Positions 1-7,203 of a stretch of 64,000 bases of DNA are shown here, piece by piece. The notes below the pieces were generated by a model, which was not told the DNA's origin, did no database searches, and was given only the letters and a program-made list of their open reading frames with translations. This DNA comes from Pelomonas paludis (GTDB lineage Bacteria; Pseudomonadota; Gammaproteobacteria; Burkholderiales; Burkholderiaceae_C), in contig NZ_JBDPZD010000001.1 of NCBI RefSeq assembly GCF_039872745.1, positions 310,001-374,000 on the forward strand, in the 5' to 3' direction. Position numbers and translations under genes: made by a program. How positions within the stretch are numbered: the stretch's first letter is position 1; each line of letters begins with the position of its first letter.

Positions 1-473
1 TTGGGCGCGAACATGAAGCCGATGCCGCACTGCTGCACGCTCTGGGCCACAGCATCCGGCTTGAGCTGGATGTTGGCGCCCAGGGCTTCCAGCACGTCGG
101 CGCTGCCGGTCTTGCTGGAGACGCTGCGGTTGCCGTGCTTGGCAATCTGCGCGCCTGCCGCAGCGGCCACGAACATCGAGCAGGTGGAGATGTTGAAGCT
201 GTGCGCGCCGTCACCGCCCGTGCCCACCACGTCGACAAGGTGGGGCAGCGGCGGCAGCACGACCTTGGTGGAAAGCTCGCGCATCACCTCGGCGGCTGCG
301 GTGATCTCGCCGATGGTCTCCTTCTTGACGCGCAGGCCGATCAGCAGCGCCGAGGCGATCACGGGCGACATCTCGCCGGCCATGATGCGGCGCATCAGGG
401 TCAGCATCTCGTCGTGGAAGATCTCGCGGTGCTCGATGACGCGCGACAGGGCTTCGTGGTCGGTGATGGCCAT
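1..473 (-). CDS. trpD: Anthranilate phosphoribosyltransferase, N-terminal part (cut by window edge)
   Basis: Transfers the phosphoribosyl group of PRPP to anthranilate, the second committed step of tryptophan synthesis, in the cytoplasm. The translated N-terminus starts MAITDHEALSRVIEHREIF and contains the PRPP-binding signature VGTGGDGAHSFNIST and the HGNRSVSSKTGSAD segment, both diagnostic of TrpD. The ATG (471-473) lies 2 bp after the trpG stop codon, so the two are translationally coupled. About 157 of some 345 residues are visible; the rest lies left of base 1. Identity is certain, completeness unknown. Confidence 0.96.
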   Translation of the reverse strand, partial: MAITDHEALSRVIEHREIFHDEMLTLMRRIMAGEMSPVIASALLIGLRVKKETIGEITAAAEVMRELSTKVVLPPLPHLVDVVGTGGDGAHSFNISTCSMFVAAAAGAQIAKHGNRSVSSKTGSADVLEALGANIQLKPDAVAQSVQQCGIGFMFAP

Positions 474-475
474 CG

Positions 476-1060
476 TCAGGCTTTCAAGTCGAGGAAGTTG
501 CGCAGCATGGCGTGGCCGTGCTCGCTCAGGATGGACTCGGGGTGGAACTGCACGCCCTCCATCGGCGTGGCGGTGCCGGCCAGCTCGCGGTGGCGCACGC
601 CCATGATCTCGCCGTCCTCGCTGCGGGACGTCACCTCCAGCACGGCCGGGCAGGTGGCTTCCTCGATGACGAGGGAGTGGTAGCGAATGATGGAGAACTC
701 TTTGGGCAGGCCGGTGTAGACGCCGCGCTGGTCGGTCGTCAGCGTGCTGGCCTTGCCGTGCATCTGGCGCTTGGCGCGGATGATCTTGCCGCCCAGGGCC
801 TGGCCCATGGACTGGTGGCCGAGGCAGACGCCGAGCAACGGCTTCTTGCCCACGAAGTGCTGGATGGCCTCGACGCACACGCCCGCCTCGTTGGGCGTGC
901 AGGGGCCGGGCGAGAAGACGATGTGGTCGGGGTTCAAGGCCGCCATTTCAGCGACGGTGATCTCGTCGTTGCGCGCGACCTTGACGTCGGCGCCCAGCTC
1001 CCCGAAGTACTGCACCAGGTTGAAGGTGAAGCTGTCGTAGTTGTCGATCATGAGCAGCAT
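476..1060 (-). CDS. trpG: Anthranilate synthase component II (glutamine amidotransferase)
   Basis: Supplies ammonia from glutamine to TrpE for anthranilate synthesis. The 194-residue protein starts MLLMIDNYDSFTFNLVQYF, the standard class-I amidotransferase opening, and carries the nucleophile elbow GVCLGHQSMGQ (catalytic Cys) and the C-terminal HPES His-Glu pair. A longer upstream reading frame exists, but the ATG at 1058-1060 matches the family start exactly and lies 1 bp downstream of the trpE stop, so this start is preferred. It forms an operon trpE-trpG-trpD with 1-2 bp gaps. Length is normal (about 190-200 aa). Confidence 0.97.
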   Translation of the reverse strand: MLLMIDNYDSFTFNLVQYFGELGADVKVARNDEITVAEMAALNPDHIVFSPGPCTPNEAGVCVEAIQHFVGKKPLLGVCLGHQSMGQALGGKIIRAKRQMHGKASTLTTDQRGVYTGLPKEFSIIRYHSLVIEEATCPAVLEVTSRSEDGEIMGVRHRELAGTATPMEGVQFHPESILSEHGHAMLRNFLDLKA

Positions 1061-1061
1061 G

Positions 1062-2564
1062 TCAGAACCCCTCTTCCACCAGTTCGGCCGCACGTAGCAG
1101 CGCACGCGCTTTGTGCTCGGTCTCCCTCCACTCCATCTCGGGGATGGAGTCGGCCACCACGCCGGCAGCCGCCTGCACGTAGAGAGTGCCGTTCTTGATG
1201 ATGCCGGTGCGGATGGCGATGGCGAGGTCCATGTCGCCCGCAAAGCTCAGGTACCCGCAGGCGCCGCCGTAGATGCCGCGCTGCACGGGCTCTAGCTCGT
1301 CGATCAGCTCCATCGCACGCACCTTGGGGGCGCCGGTCAGGGTGCCGGCCGGGAAGGTGGCCTTGAGCACGTCGAGCTGGCCCACATCGCTGCGCAGCAT
1401 GCCTTCAACGTTGGAGACGATGTGCATCACGTGCGAGTAGCGCTCGACCACGAAGGCCTGCGTGACCTTGACGCTGCCGATGCGGGCGATGCGGCCGATG
1501 TCGTTGCGCGCCAGGTCGATCAGCATCAGGTGCTCGGCGCGCTCCTTGGGGTCGGCCGTGAGCTCGGCTTCCAGCGCCAGGTCTTCCTCGCGCGTCGCGC
1601 CACGGGGCCGGGTGCCGGCCAGCGGGCGGATGGTGACCTTGCGGCTGCGCGTGCCGTCGGCGTCCGTGGCGTGCTCTTCGCGCACCAGGATCTCGGGGCT
1701 GGCCCCCACGATCTGGAACTCGCCCAGGTCGTAGAAGTACATGTAGGGGCTGGGGTTGAGCGTGCGCAGCGCGCGGTAGAGCGCGAGCGGCTCGGCGCTG
1801 TAGGGCTTGGCCAAGCGCTGGCCCACTTGCACCTGCATCAGGTCGCCGGCGGCGATGTACTCCTTGGCGCGCTCGACGGCGGCGAGGTAGTCGGCCTTGG
1901 CAAAGATGCGCTGGACGTCTTGCGGCGGCTGGGGTTCAACCGGCGGCAGGCTGACGGTGCGGCGCAGGCGCTCGGACAGCACATCGAGCCGCGCGAGGCC
2001 AGCCTCGTAGGCATCGGCAGCAGCTGGGTCGACCCAGACGATCAGGTAGATGCGGCTGGCCAGGTTGTCGATGACGGCCACCTCTTCAGCCAGCAGCAGC
2101 AGGATGTCGGGCGTGCCGATGCCGTCGGGTTTTTGCACGCCGGCCAGGCGCTTCTCGATGGCGCGCACGGCCTCGTAGCCGAAGTAGCCGGCCAGGCCAC
2201 CGCAAAAGCGCGGCAGGCCCTCGGGGATCTTGGGGCGGTAGCGCTCCTGGTAGGCCGAGACGAAGTCCAGCGGGTTGCCGGTGTGGGTCTCGACGACGCG
2301 GCCGTCGGTCAGCACCTCGCAGACATCGCCCGTGGCGCGCACCAAGGTGCGGGCCGGCAGGCCGACGAAGGAGTAGCGCCCGAAGCGCTCGCCCCCGACC
2401 ACGGACTCCAGCAAAAAGCTGTTGGGCCCCTGGCCCTGGCAGAGCTTGAGGTAGAGCGAGAGGGGGGTGTCCAGGTCCGCAAAGGCTTCGCGGATCAGCG
2501 GGACGCGGTTGTAGCCCTCGGCAGCGAGGGCACGGAATTCAGATGGAGTGAGGAGCACGGCCAA
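1062..2564 (-). CDS. trpE: Anthranilate synthase component I
   Basis: Converts chorismate to anthranilate with TrpG and is the feedback-controlled entry to tryptophan synthesis. The 500-residue product has the N-terminal TrpE domain with the regulatory LLES motif (Trp-binding region, about residue 50) and the C-terminal chorismate-binding domain with the PLAGTRPRG, AEHLMLIDLARND, SNVEG and FPAGTLTGAPK signatures. First gene of the leftward trpEGD operon. A short leader peptide with paired Trp codons lies upstream at 2656-2736, suggesting attenuation. Length and motifs are typical of Burkholderiales TrpE. Confidence 0.97.
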   Translation of the reverse strand: MAVLLTPSEFRALAAEGYNRVPLIREAFADLDTPLSLYLKLCQGQGPNSFLLESVVGGERFGRYSFVGLPARTLVRATGDVCEVLTDGRVVETHTGNPLDFVSAYQERYRPKIPEGLPRFCGGLAGYFGYEAVRAIEKRLAGVQKPDGIGTPDILLLLAEEVAVIDNLASRIYLIVWVDPAAADAYEAGLARLDVLSERLRRTVSLPPVEPQPPQDVQRIFAKADYLAAVERAKEYIAAGDLMQVQVGQRLAKPYSAEPLALYRALRTLNPSPYMYFYDLGEFQIVGASPEILVREEHATDADGTRSRKVTIRPLAGTRPRGATREEDLALEAELTADPKERAEHLMLIDLARNDIGRIARIGSVKVTQAFVVERYSHVMHIVSNVEGMLRSDVGQLDVLKATFPAGTLTGAPKVRAMELIDELEPVQRGIYGGACGYLSFAGDMDLAIAIRTGIIKNGTLYVQAAAGVVADSIPEMEWRETEHKARALLRAAELVEEGF

Positions 2565-2655
2565 AACCTTGAATGCAAGTCTTCAGGGCTTGGCGGCGGC
2601 CGCGAGGGGTGCGGCTCAATCACGCAAGGGCTGCGCGGTTCGCGCGCCAAGCAGG

Positions 2656-2736
2656 TCAGTCGAACGAGGACTGGCGACGCCAGGGCCAGGCTCCCCGGTC
2701 GCTCGACCCCGTGCTGTGCTTGCGCGTGATGAACAT
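2656..2736 (-). CDS. trpL: Putative trp leader peptide (attenuation)
   Basis: A 26-residue reading frame ending 91 bp upstream of trpE, on the same strand. Near its C-terminal end it reads GAWPWRR, i.e. two Trp codons (TGG) separated by one codon, as expected of a ribosome-stalling leader. Downstream, before trpE, GC-rich complementary segments (a GCGCG/CGCGC hairpin and GCTTGGCG pairing with CGCCAAGC) could form alternative structures; a short CTTG/CAAG hairpin followed by GTTTT lies closest to trpE. No Shine-Dalgarno is seen before the ATG; a weak TACACT -10-like element lies only 9 bp upstream, so the transcript may be nearly leaderless. The function is inferred from position and codons. 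Confidence 0.6.
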   Translation of the reverse strand: MFITRKHSTGSSDRGAWPWRRQSSFD

Positions 2737-2821
2737 GATCGGGCCAGTGTATCAGCGGCCCCCAGGACGGCTGCGCCACGGGATACTTCGCGTCCCTCCC
2801 GTTGTTCGATCGGAGTTGATC

Positions 2822-3424
2822 ATGCGTCGTTTCCTGCAATTGGTCCTGATGGCCCTGTTGGCCGTCAGCCTGGGTGCCTCGGCCGAGACCGTCGAGGTGG
2901 GCAAGGTGAAGTTCCCGACCCAGGTCGATGTCGGCGGACAGCGCCTGGTGCTCAGCGGTGCGGGCATCCGCACTAAGGCCATCTTCAAGGTCTATGCCGC
3001 CGCGCTCTACCTGAAGACGCCCGCCACCACCACGGAGGCCGTGCTCAGCCAGGCCGGCCCCAAGCGCATCGACATCCACATGCTGCGCGAGGTGGACGGC
3101 AATGAGCTCGGCAAGCTGTTCACCAAGGGCATGGAGGCCAATGCGCCGCGCGACGAGCTGGCCCGCTCGGTCAACGGCATCCTCAAGCTGTCGGAGCTGT
3201 TCGCGGCCCGCAAGGCGCTGGTGGAGGGCGATTTCTTCAGCGTGGACTACGTGCCCGGCGTCGGCTCGACGGTGCTGCTCAACGGCAAGCCGTCCGGCAT
3301 CGACCCCATCAAGGAACCGGAGTTCTTCACCGCCCTGATGCGCATCTGGCTGGGCGACAAGCCGGCCGACGATGACCTGAAGGAAGGCCTGCTCGGCCTC
3401 AAGAAGCTGAGGCGCTCCAATTGA
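2822..3424 (+). CDS. Chalcone isomerase-like periplasmic protein
   Basis: A 200-residue exported protein: residues 1-21 form a signal peptide ending ASA, followed by a single chalcone-isomerase-like domain (VEVGKVKFPTQVDVGG near the start; GAGIRTKAIFKVYAAALYL, the family hallmark). Bacterial members lack a demonstrated isomerase reaction and are usually annotated as hypothetical; lipid or membrane-related roles are only suspected. ATG at 2822 has GGAG 6 nt upstream. It is divergent from trpE and overlaps the gph 3' end by 26 bp in convergent orientation. A second member of the same family is encoded at 15744-16244. Confidence 0.8.
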   Translation: MRRFLQLVLMALLAVSLGASAETVEVGKVKFPTQVDVGGQRLVLSGAGIRTKAIFKVYAAALYLKTPATTTEAVLSQAGPKRIDIHMLREVDGNELGKLFTKGMEANAPRDELARSVNGILKLSELFAARKALVEGDFFSVDYVPGVGSTVLLNGKPSGIDPIKEPEFFTALMRIWLGDKPADDDLKEGLLGLKKLRRSN

Positions 3425-4052
3425 AGTCGTCGAGCCGGGCGACGTGCGCACGCGCCGGGACATTGAGGATGTCCTCGCCATGGTTGTAGCCGTAGGTCAC
3501 CAGCACCAGCGGGCAGCCGGCAGCATGCGCGGCCTCGGCGTCATTGCGGGAGTCGCCCACCATCCAGGTCTCGGCCGGCGCCGTGCCCAGCGCGCGGCAG
3601 GTTTCCAGCAGCGGCATGGGGTCGGGCTTGCGGCGGGCAAAGGCCTCGCCGCCAAAGACATGGGTAAAGCTGCCCAGCAGGCCCTTGCGGCGCAGCAGCT
3701 CGGTGGCAAAGCTGCCGGGCTTGTTGGTCACGCAGGCCAGCGGCAGGCCCCGCTCGCGCAGCAGCGCCAGGGTCTCGGTCACGCCGGGATAGACCTCGGC
3801 GTGGTCGCCATTGCGGGCGGTGTATTCGTGCTGGTAGAGCGCCCAGGCTTCGTCAAAGCGCTCGGGGCCGGCACCGGCATGGGCCAGGCAGGTGCGGATC
3901 AGGTGCTCGCTGCCACGGCCGATGGTGTGCAGCAAAAACTCGCGCGAGGGCCGGGGCAGGCCCAGGCGGTCGTGCACATGGCCAAGAACGACGACAAAGT
4001 CGCCCAGGGTGTCGACGAGGGTGCCGTCGAGATCGAACAAGAGTGCTTGCAT
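3399..4052 (-). CDS. gph: Phosphoglycolate phosphatase (HAD superfamily)
   Basis: HAD hydrolase that dephosphorylates 2-phosphoglycolate. The 217-residue protein starts MQALLFDLDGTLVDT (motif I, nucleophile Asp in FDLDGT), has motif II in CVTNKP, motif III Lys in the KPDP segment and motif IV in MVGDSRND. Start chosen at 4052 because family members begin just before motif I; longer upstream frames are shadows. In Burkholderiales gph normally sits between rpe and trpE; here it is 57% separated from neither strand but isolated by inserted genes: psuK begins on the opposite strand within its start codon, and rpe is 6.7 kb away. Activity on pseudouridine phosphate cannot be excluded given the neighbour. 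Confidence 0.88.
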   Translation of the reverse strand: MQALLFDLDGTLVDTLGDFVVVLGHVHDRLGLPRPSREFLLHTIGRGSEHLIRTCLAHAGAGPERFDEAWALYQHEYTARNGDHAEVYPGVTETLALLRERGLPLACVTNKPGSFATELLRRKGLLGSFTHVFGGEAFARRKPDPMPLLETCRALGTAPAETWMVGDSRNDAEAAHAAGCPLVLVTYGYNHGEDILNVPARAHVARLDDFNWSASAS

Positions 4053-4944
4053 GGTTGAGCGCATTGTCTGCGTGGGCGGCATCAACCTGGACCGCAAGCT
4101 GCGGCCGCTGGCCAGCTTGATCAGGGGGTCGTCCAACCCCTGCACCGCGCTGGAAAGCCCGGGCGGCGTGGCCCGCAACGTGGCCGAGAACCTGGCGCGG
4201 CTGGGCGTGCCGGTGAGCCTCGTCGGCGCGGTGGGCGACGACCTCGCCGGCCGCGCGCTGCTGGAGGCGGCCGCCGCCAGCGGCATCGACGTAGGCCCCG
4301 TGCTGCGCCTGCGGGGCCAGACGACCGACAGCTACACCGCCCTGCTGCAGGCCGATGGCGAGCTGGCCTATGGCTTGGCGGCGATGCCCCTGGTGGAGCG
4401 CGTCAACAGCTGGGCCCTGGCGGCCAGCCGCGCGCTGCGGGCCGAGGCGGCCTGCGTGATCCTGGACGGCAACCTGCCGCCGGATGCCGTGGCCAGCCTG
4501 ATTGCCGAGGGCAGCCGGCTGCTGGCCTATGTCAGCGTCTCCGAGCCCAAGATGGCGCGGTTGCCGCAGGCACTTGCCGGCCTGAACCTGTTGCTGCTGA
4601 ACCGGGCCGAGCTGCTGGCACTGGACCCCGACCCTGAACGTGCGCTGCAGCAGCTGCATGCGCGCGGCTGCCAGCGGGTGCTGGTCTCGCTGGGGACCGA
4701 GGGCCTGCTCGTCAGCGAGCCCACCGGCCTGGGCCGCCAGACTCTGGCCGCACCGCCGGTAGACGAAGTGCTGGACGTGACCGGCGCGGGTGATGCGCTG
4801 GCCGCGGGCGTTTGCGCCTGGCTGTGCCGGCGGCCCGATGATCTGTTCGGCGCCGCGCGCCTGGGCCAGCACCTGGCGGCGCTCACGGTCCAATGCGAGC
4901 AAAGTGTCAGCCCGCAACTCAGCCTTCAACTCCTGCCCCCATGA
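4051..4944 (+). CDS. psuK: PfkB-family pseudouridine kinase
   Basis: Predicted to phosphorylate pseudouridine to pseudouridine 5'-phosphate in nucleoside salvage. The 297-residue protein has the PfkB N-terminal signature (GGVARNVAENLARLG, about residues 32-46) and the C-terminal catalytic signature DVTGAGDALAAGV with the catalytic Asp. The substrate is inferred from the next gene, psuG, whose ATG overlaps its stop by 4 bp (ATGA). The ATG (4051-4053) overlaps the reversed start codon of gph, so both genes must share a promoter region inside each other's coding sequence. No dedicated nucleoside transporter (psuT-like) is adjacent. Confidence 0.88.
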   Translation: MVERIVCVGGINLDRKLRPLASLIRGSSNPCTALESPGGVARNVAENLARLGVPVSLVGAVGDDLAGRALLEAAAASGIDVGPVLRLRGQTTDSYTALLQADGELAYGLAAMPLVERVNSWALAASRALRAEAACVILDGNLPPDAVASLIAEGSRLLAYVSVSEPKMARLPQALAGLNLLLLNRAELLALDPDPERALQQLHARGCQRVLVSLGTEGLLVSEPTGLGRQTLAAPPVDEVLDVTGAGDALAAGVCAWLCRRPDDLFGAARLGQHLAALTVQCEQSVSPQLSLQLLPP

Positions 4945-5882
4945 GCCCACACCCCCTTCTGCACCTGAGCCCCGAAGTGGCTGCCGCGCGCGATCAAGGT
5001 CGGGCCATCGTGGCGCTGGAGTCCACCATCATTGCCCACGGCATGCCCTGGCCCGAGAACCTCGGCATGGCGCGCGAGGTGGAGGCGCTGATCCGCTCCG
5101 AAGGGGCCACGCCGGCCACCATCGCGGTGATTGATGGGCGCATCTGCATCGGTCTGTCGGACAGCGAGCTGCAGCGCCTGGCCCGCGCGCCCGACGCGAT
5201 GAAGCTGAGCCGGCGCGACCTGCCCTATGCCGTGGCCACCGGCCAGCTCGGCGCCACCACAGTGGCCGCCACCATGATCTGCGCGCACCTGGCGGGCATC
5301 GAGGTCTTCGTGACAGGCGGCATCGGCGGCGTGCACCGCGGCGCCGAGACCTCGTTCGACATCTCGGCCGACCTGCAGGAGCTGGCCCGCACGCCGGTGG
5401 CCGTGGTCTGCGCCGGGGCCAAGTCCATCCTCGACCTGTCGCTCACGCTCGAGTACCTGGAGACCCACGGCGTGCCGGTGATCTCGATCGGGCAACTCAA
5501 CTTCGCCGCCTTCTACACGCCCGACAGCGGCCTGCCGGCCGACTTCCGGCTCGACACCGCCGAGGCACAGGCGCGCTTCATCCGCACCCAGTGGGCACTG
5601 GGCCTGACGGCCGGCGTGGTGGTCAGCAACCCCGTGCCCGAAGACGCCGCCATGCCGCGCGCCGACATGGACCGCTACATCCAGCAAGCGCTGCAGGAAG
5701 CCGGGCAGCGCGGCATCCACGGCAAGGCCGTCACGCCCTTCCTGCTCGCCCGCATCAAGGAGCTGAGCGGCGGCCGCAGCCTGGCCACCAACATCGCCCT
5801 GGTACAGCACAACGCCGTCGTCGGCGCGCGGCTGGCACGTGCGCTCCAGCAATCAAGTGGCAATGCAAGCTCACTAAGCTGA
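4941..5882 (+). CDS. psuG: Pseudouridine-5'-phosphate glycosidase
   Basis: Reversibly cleaves the C-C glycosidic bond of pseudouridine 5'-phosphate to uracil and ribose 5-phosphate. The 313-residue product carries the family signatures ALESTIIAHGMPWPENL (N-terminal Glu/Lys region), KLSRRDLPYAVATG, TFVTGGIGGVHRG-type glycine loop (here VTGGIGGVHRGAE) and the C-terminal SLATNIALVQHNA. Start at 4941 is preferred over an upstream in-frame ATG (4893) because it forms the ATGA overlap with psuK and matches family length (about 305-315 aa). Homologous to the IndA protein family, but here clearly the salvage enzyme. Confidence 0.95.
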   Translation: MSPHPLLHLSPEVAAARDQGRAIVALESTIIAHGMPWPENLGMAREVEALIRSEGATPATIAVIDGRICIGLSDSELQRLARAPDAMKLSRRDLPYAVATGQLGATTVAATMICAHLAGIEVFVTGGIGGVHRGAETSFDISADLQELARTPVAVVCAGAKSILDLSLTLEYLETHGVPVISIGQLNFAAFYTPDSGLPADFRLDTAEAQARFIRTQWALGLTAGVVVSNPVPEDAAMPRADMDRYIQQALQEAGQRGIHGKAVTPFLLARIKELSGGRSLATNIALVQHNAVVGARLARALQQSSGNASSLS

Positions 5883-5958
5883 CCAGACTACTCGGACTGC
5901 GCTGTCCGCCTATGCTGTCGGCCGCCGACACCCCTGAATCCCAAGAAGAAGTCTTCCC

Positions 5959-7203
5959 ATGCGCAAAGCTCTGATCGTTGTGGCCCTCGCCCTGCTGGCT
6001 GGCGGCCTGTGGTGGTGGAAGCGCCCGGCCCCTGACGTGACCGCGGCCGCCCCCACCCTGGGCGCACCCAGCGCCGGGGGGGCCTCGGCCCCGGCGGGCC
6101 CGCCGCAAGCGGTGGGCGCCGTCAAGGCCCAGCAGCAGGACGTGCCGGTGCGCCTCGAAGCCACGGGCACCGTCACGCCGCTCAACACCGTGGACCTGCG
6201 TGCCCAGGTCACCTCCACCATCGCCCAGGTGCTGGTGAAAGAGGGGCAGATGGTGCGCAAGGGCGAGCTGCTGTTCCGCTTCGACGACCGCGCCGACCGC
6301 GCGCTGCTGGAGAAGGCTCGCGCCCAGCTGGCCCGCGACCGCGCCCAGCTGGCCGACGCCGAGCGCCAGCAACGCCGCGCCCAGGAGCTGGTGCAGCAGA
6401 AGTTCATTGCGCAGAGCGCCCTCGACACCGCCCTCACCAACTTCGAGGCCGCCCAGGCCCTGGTCAAGAGCGACGAGGTGGCCGTGCAGGCCGCCCAGGT
6501 GCAGCTGAGCTACAGCGAGCTGCGCGCGCCCATCAGCGGCCGCGTGGGCAGCGTCAACGTCTACCCCGGCAGCCTGGTGCAGCCCGCCTCCACGGCCACG
6601 CCGCTGCTCAACATCGCCCAGCTGGACCCCATCAGCATCGCCTTCAACGTCCCCGAGACCGAACTCGCCGCCCTGCTGGCCGCCGCCCGCGCCGGCAGCC
6701 TGAGCGCCGAAGCCGTGTTGCCAGGCTCGCCCCGCGCGCCAGGCAACGCACCACCGCTGGTGGGCAAGGTCAGCTTCGTGGACAACGCCGTGGACGCCAG
6801 CACCGGCACCATCAAGGTCAAGGCCGAGTTCGACAACAAGGCTCAGCTGCTCTGGCCCGGCCAGTACCTGCGCGTGCGCCTGGTGCTGCGCACGCTGAAG
6901 GACGCCGTCGTCGTGCCCCAGGCCGCCATCATCCTGCGCGGGCAAGACCGCTCGGTCTACGTGGTCGATGCCGAGGGCAAGGCCAAGCTGGTGCCCATCA
7001 AGCTGCGCCAGCCCTTTGGCGAGCTGGCGGCCATCGAAGGCATCCAGCCCGGCGAGCAAGTGGTGCTGGACGGCAAGCAGAACCTGCGGCCCGGCACGCC
7101 GCTGAAAGTACAGCCGGCCCAGGTCAATCCAGCCGGTGGGCGCCCTGGGGGCGCTGCTTCCGCCGCCTCCAGCCCTGACAGCGCCTCGGGTGCCGCCCGA
7201 TGA
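5959..7203 (+). CDS. RND efflux pump periplasmic adaptor (membrane fusion protein)
   Basis: 414-residue adaptor that links an inner-membrane RND pump to an outer-membrane channel. Residues 4-20 form the N-terminal signal/anchor; a lipoyl half (VTPLNTVDLRAQVTSTIAQVLVKEGQMV), a coiled-coil hairpin (about 110-170, AQLARDRAQLADAERQQRRAQELV), the second lipoyl half (RAPISGRVGSVNVYPG) and the beta-barrel/MPD domains follow in order. The C-terminus is a Gly/Ala/Ser-rich tail. Overlaps the pump gene by 4 bp. Most like MdtA-type adaptors; substrate not readable. No outer-membrane factor gene is in the cluster. Confidence 0.93.
   Translation: MRKALIVVALALLAGGLWWWKRPAPDVTAAAPTLGAPSAGGASAPAGPPQAVGAVKAQQQDVPVRLEATGTVTPLNTVDLRAQVTSTIAQVLVKEGQMVRKGELLFRFDDRADRALLEKARAQLARDRAQLADAERQQRRAQELVQQKFIAQSALDTALTNFEAAQALVKSDEVAVQAAQVQLSYSELRAPISGRVGSVNVYPGSLVQPASTATPLLNIAQLDPISIAFNVPETELAALLAAARAGSLSAEAVLPGSPRAPGNAPPLVGKVSFVDNAVDASTGTIKVKAEFDNKAQLLWPGQYLRVRLVLRTLKDAVVVPQAAIILRGQDRSVYVVDAEGKAKLVPIKLRQPFGELAAIEGIQPGEQVVLDGKQNLRPGTPLKVQPAQVNPAGGRPGGAASAASSPDSASGAAR

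Noticed and set aside
1422..2729. 435-residue plus-strand frame
   Set aside because: Lies opposite trpE, with a His/Gln/Ala/Gly-rich shadow composition.
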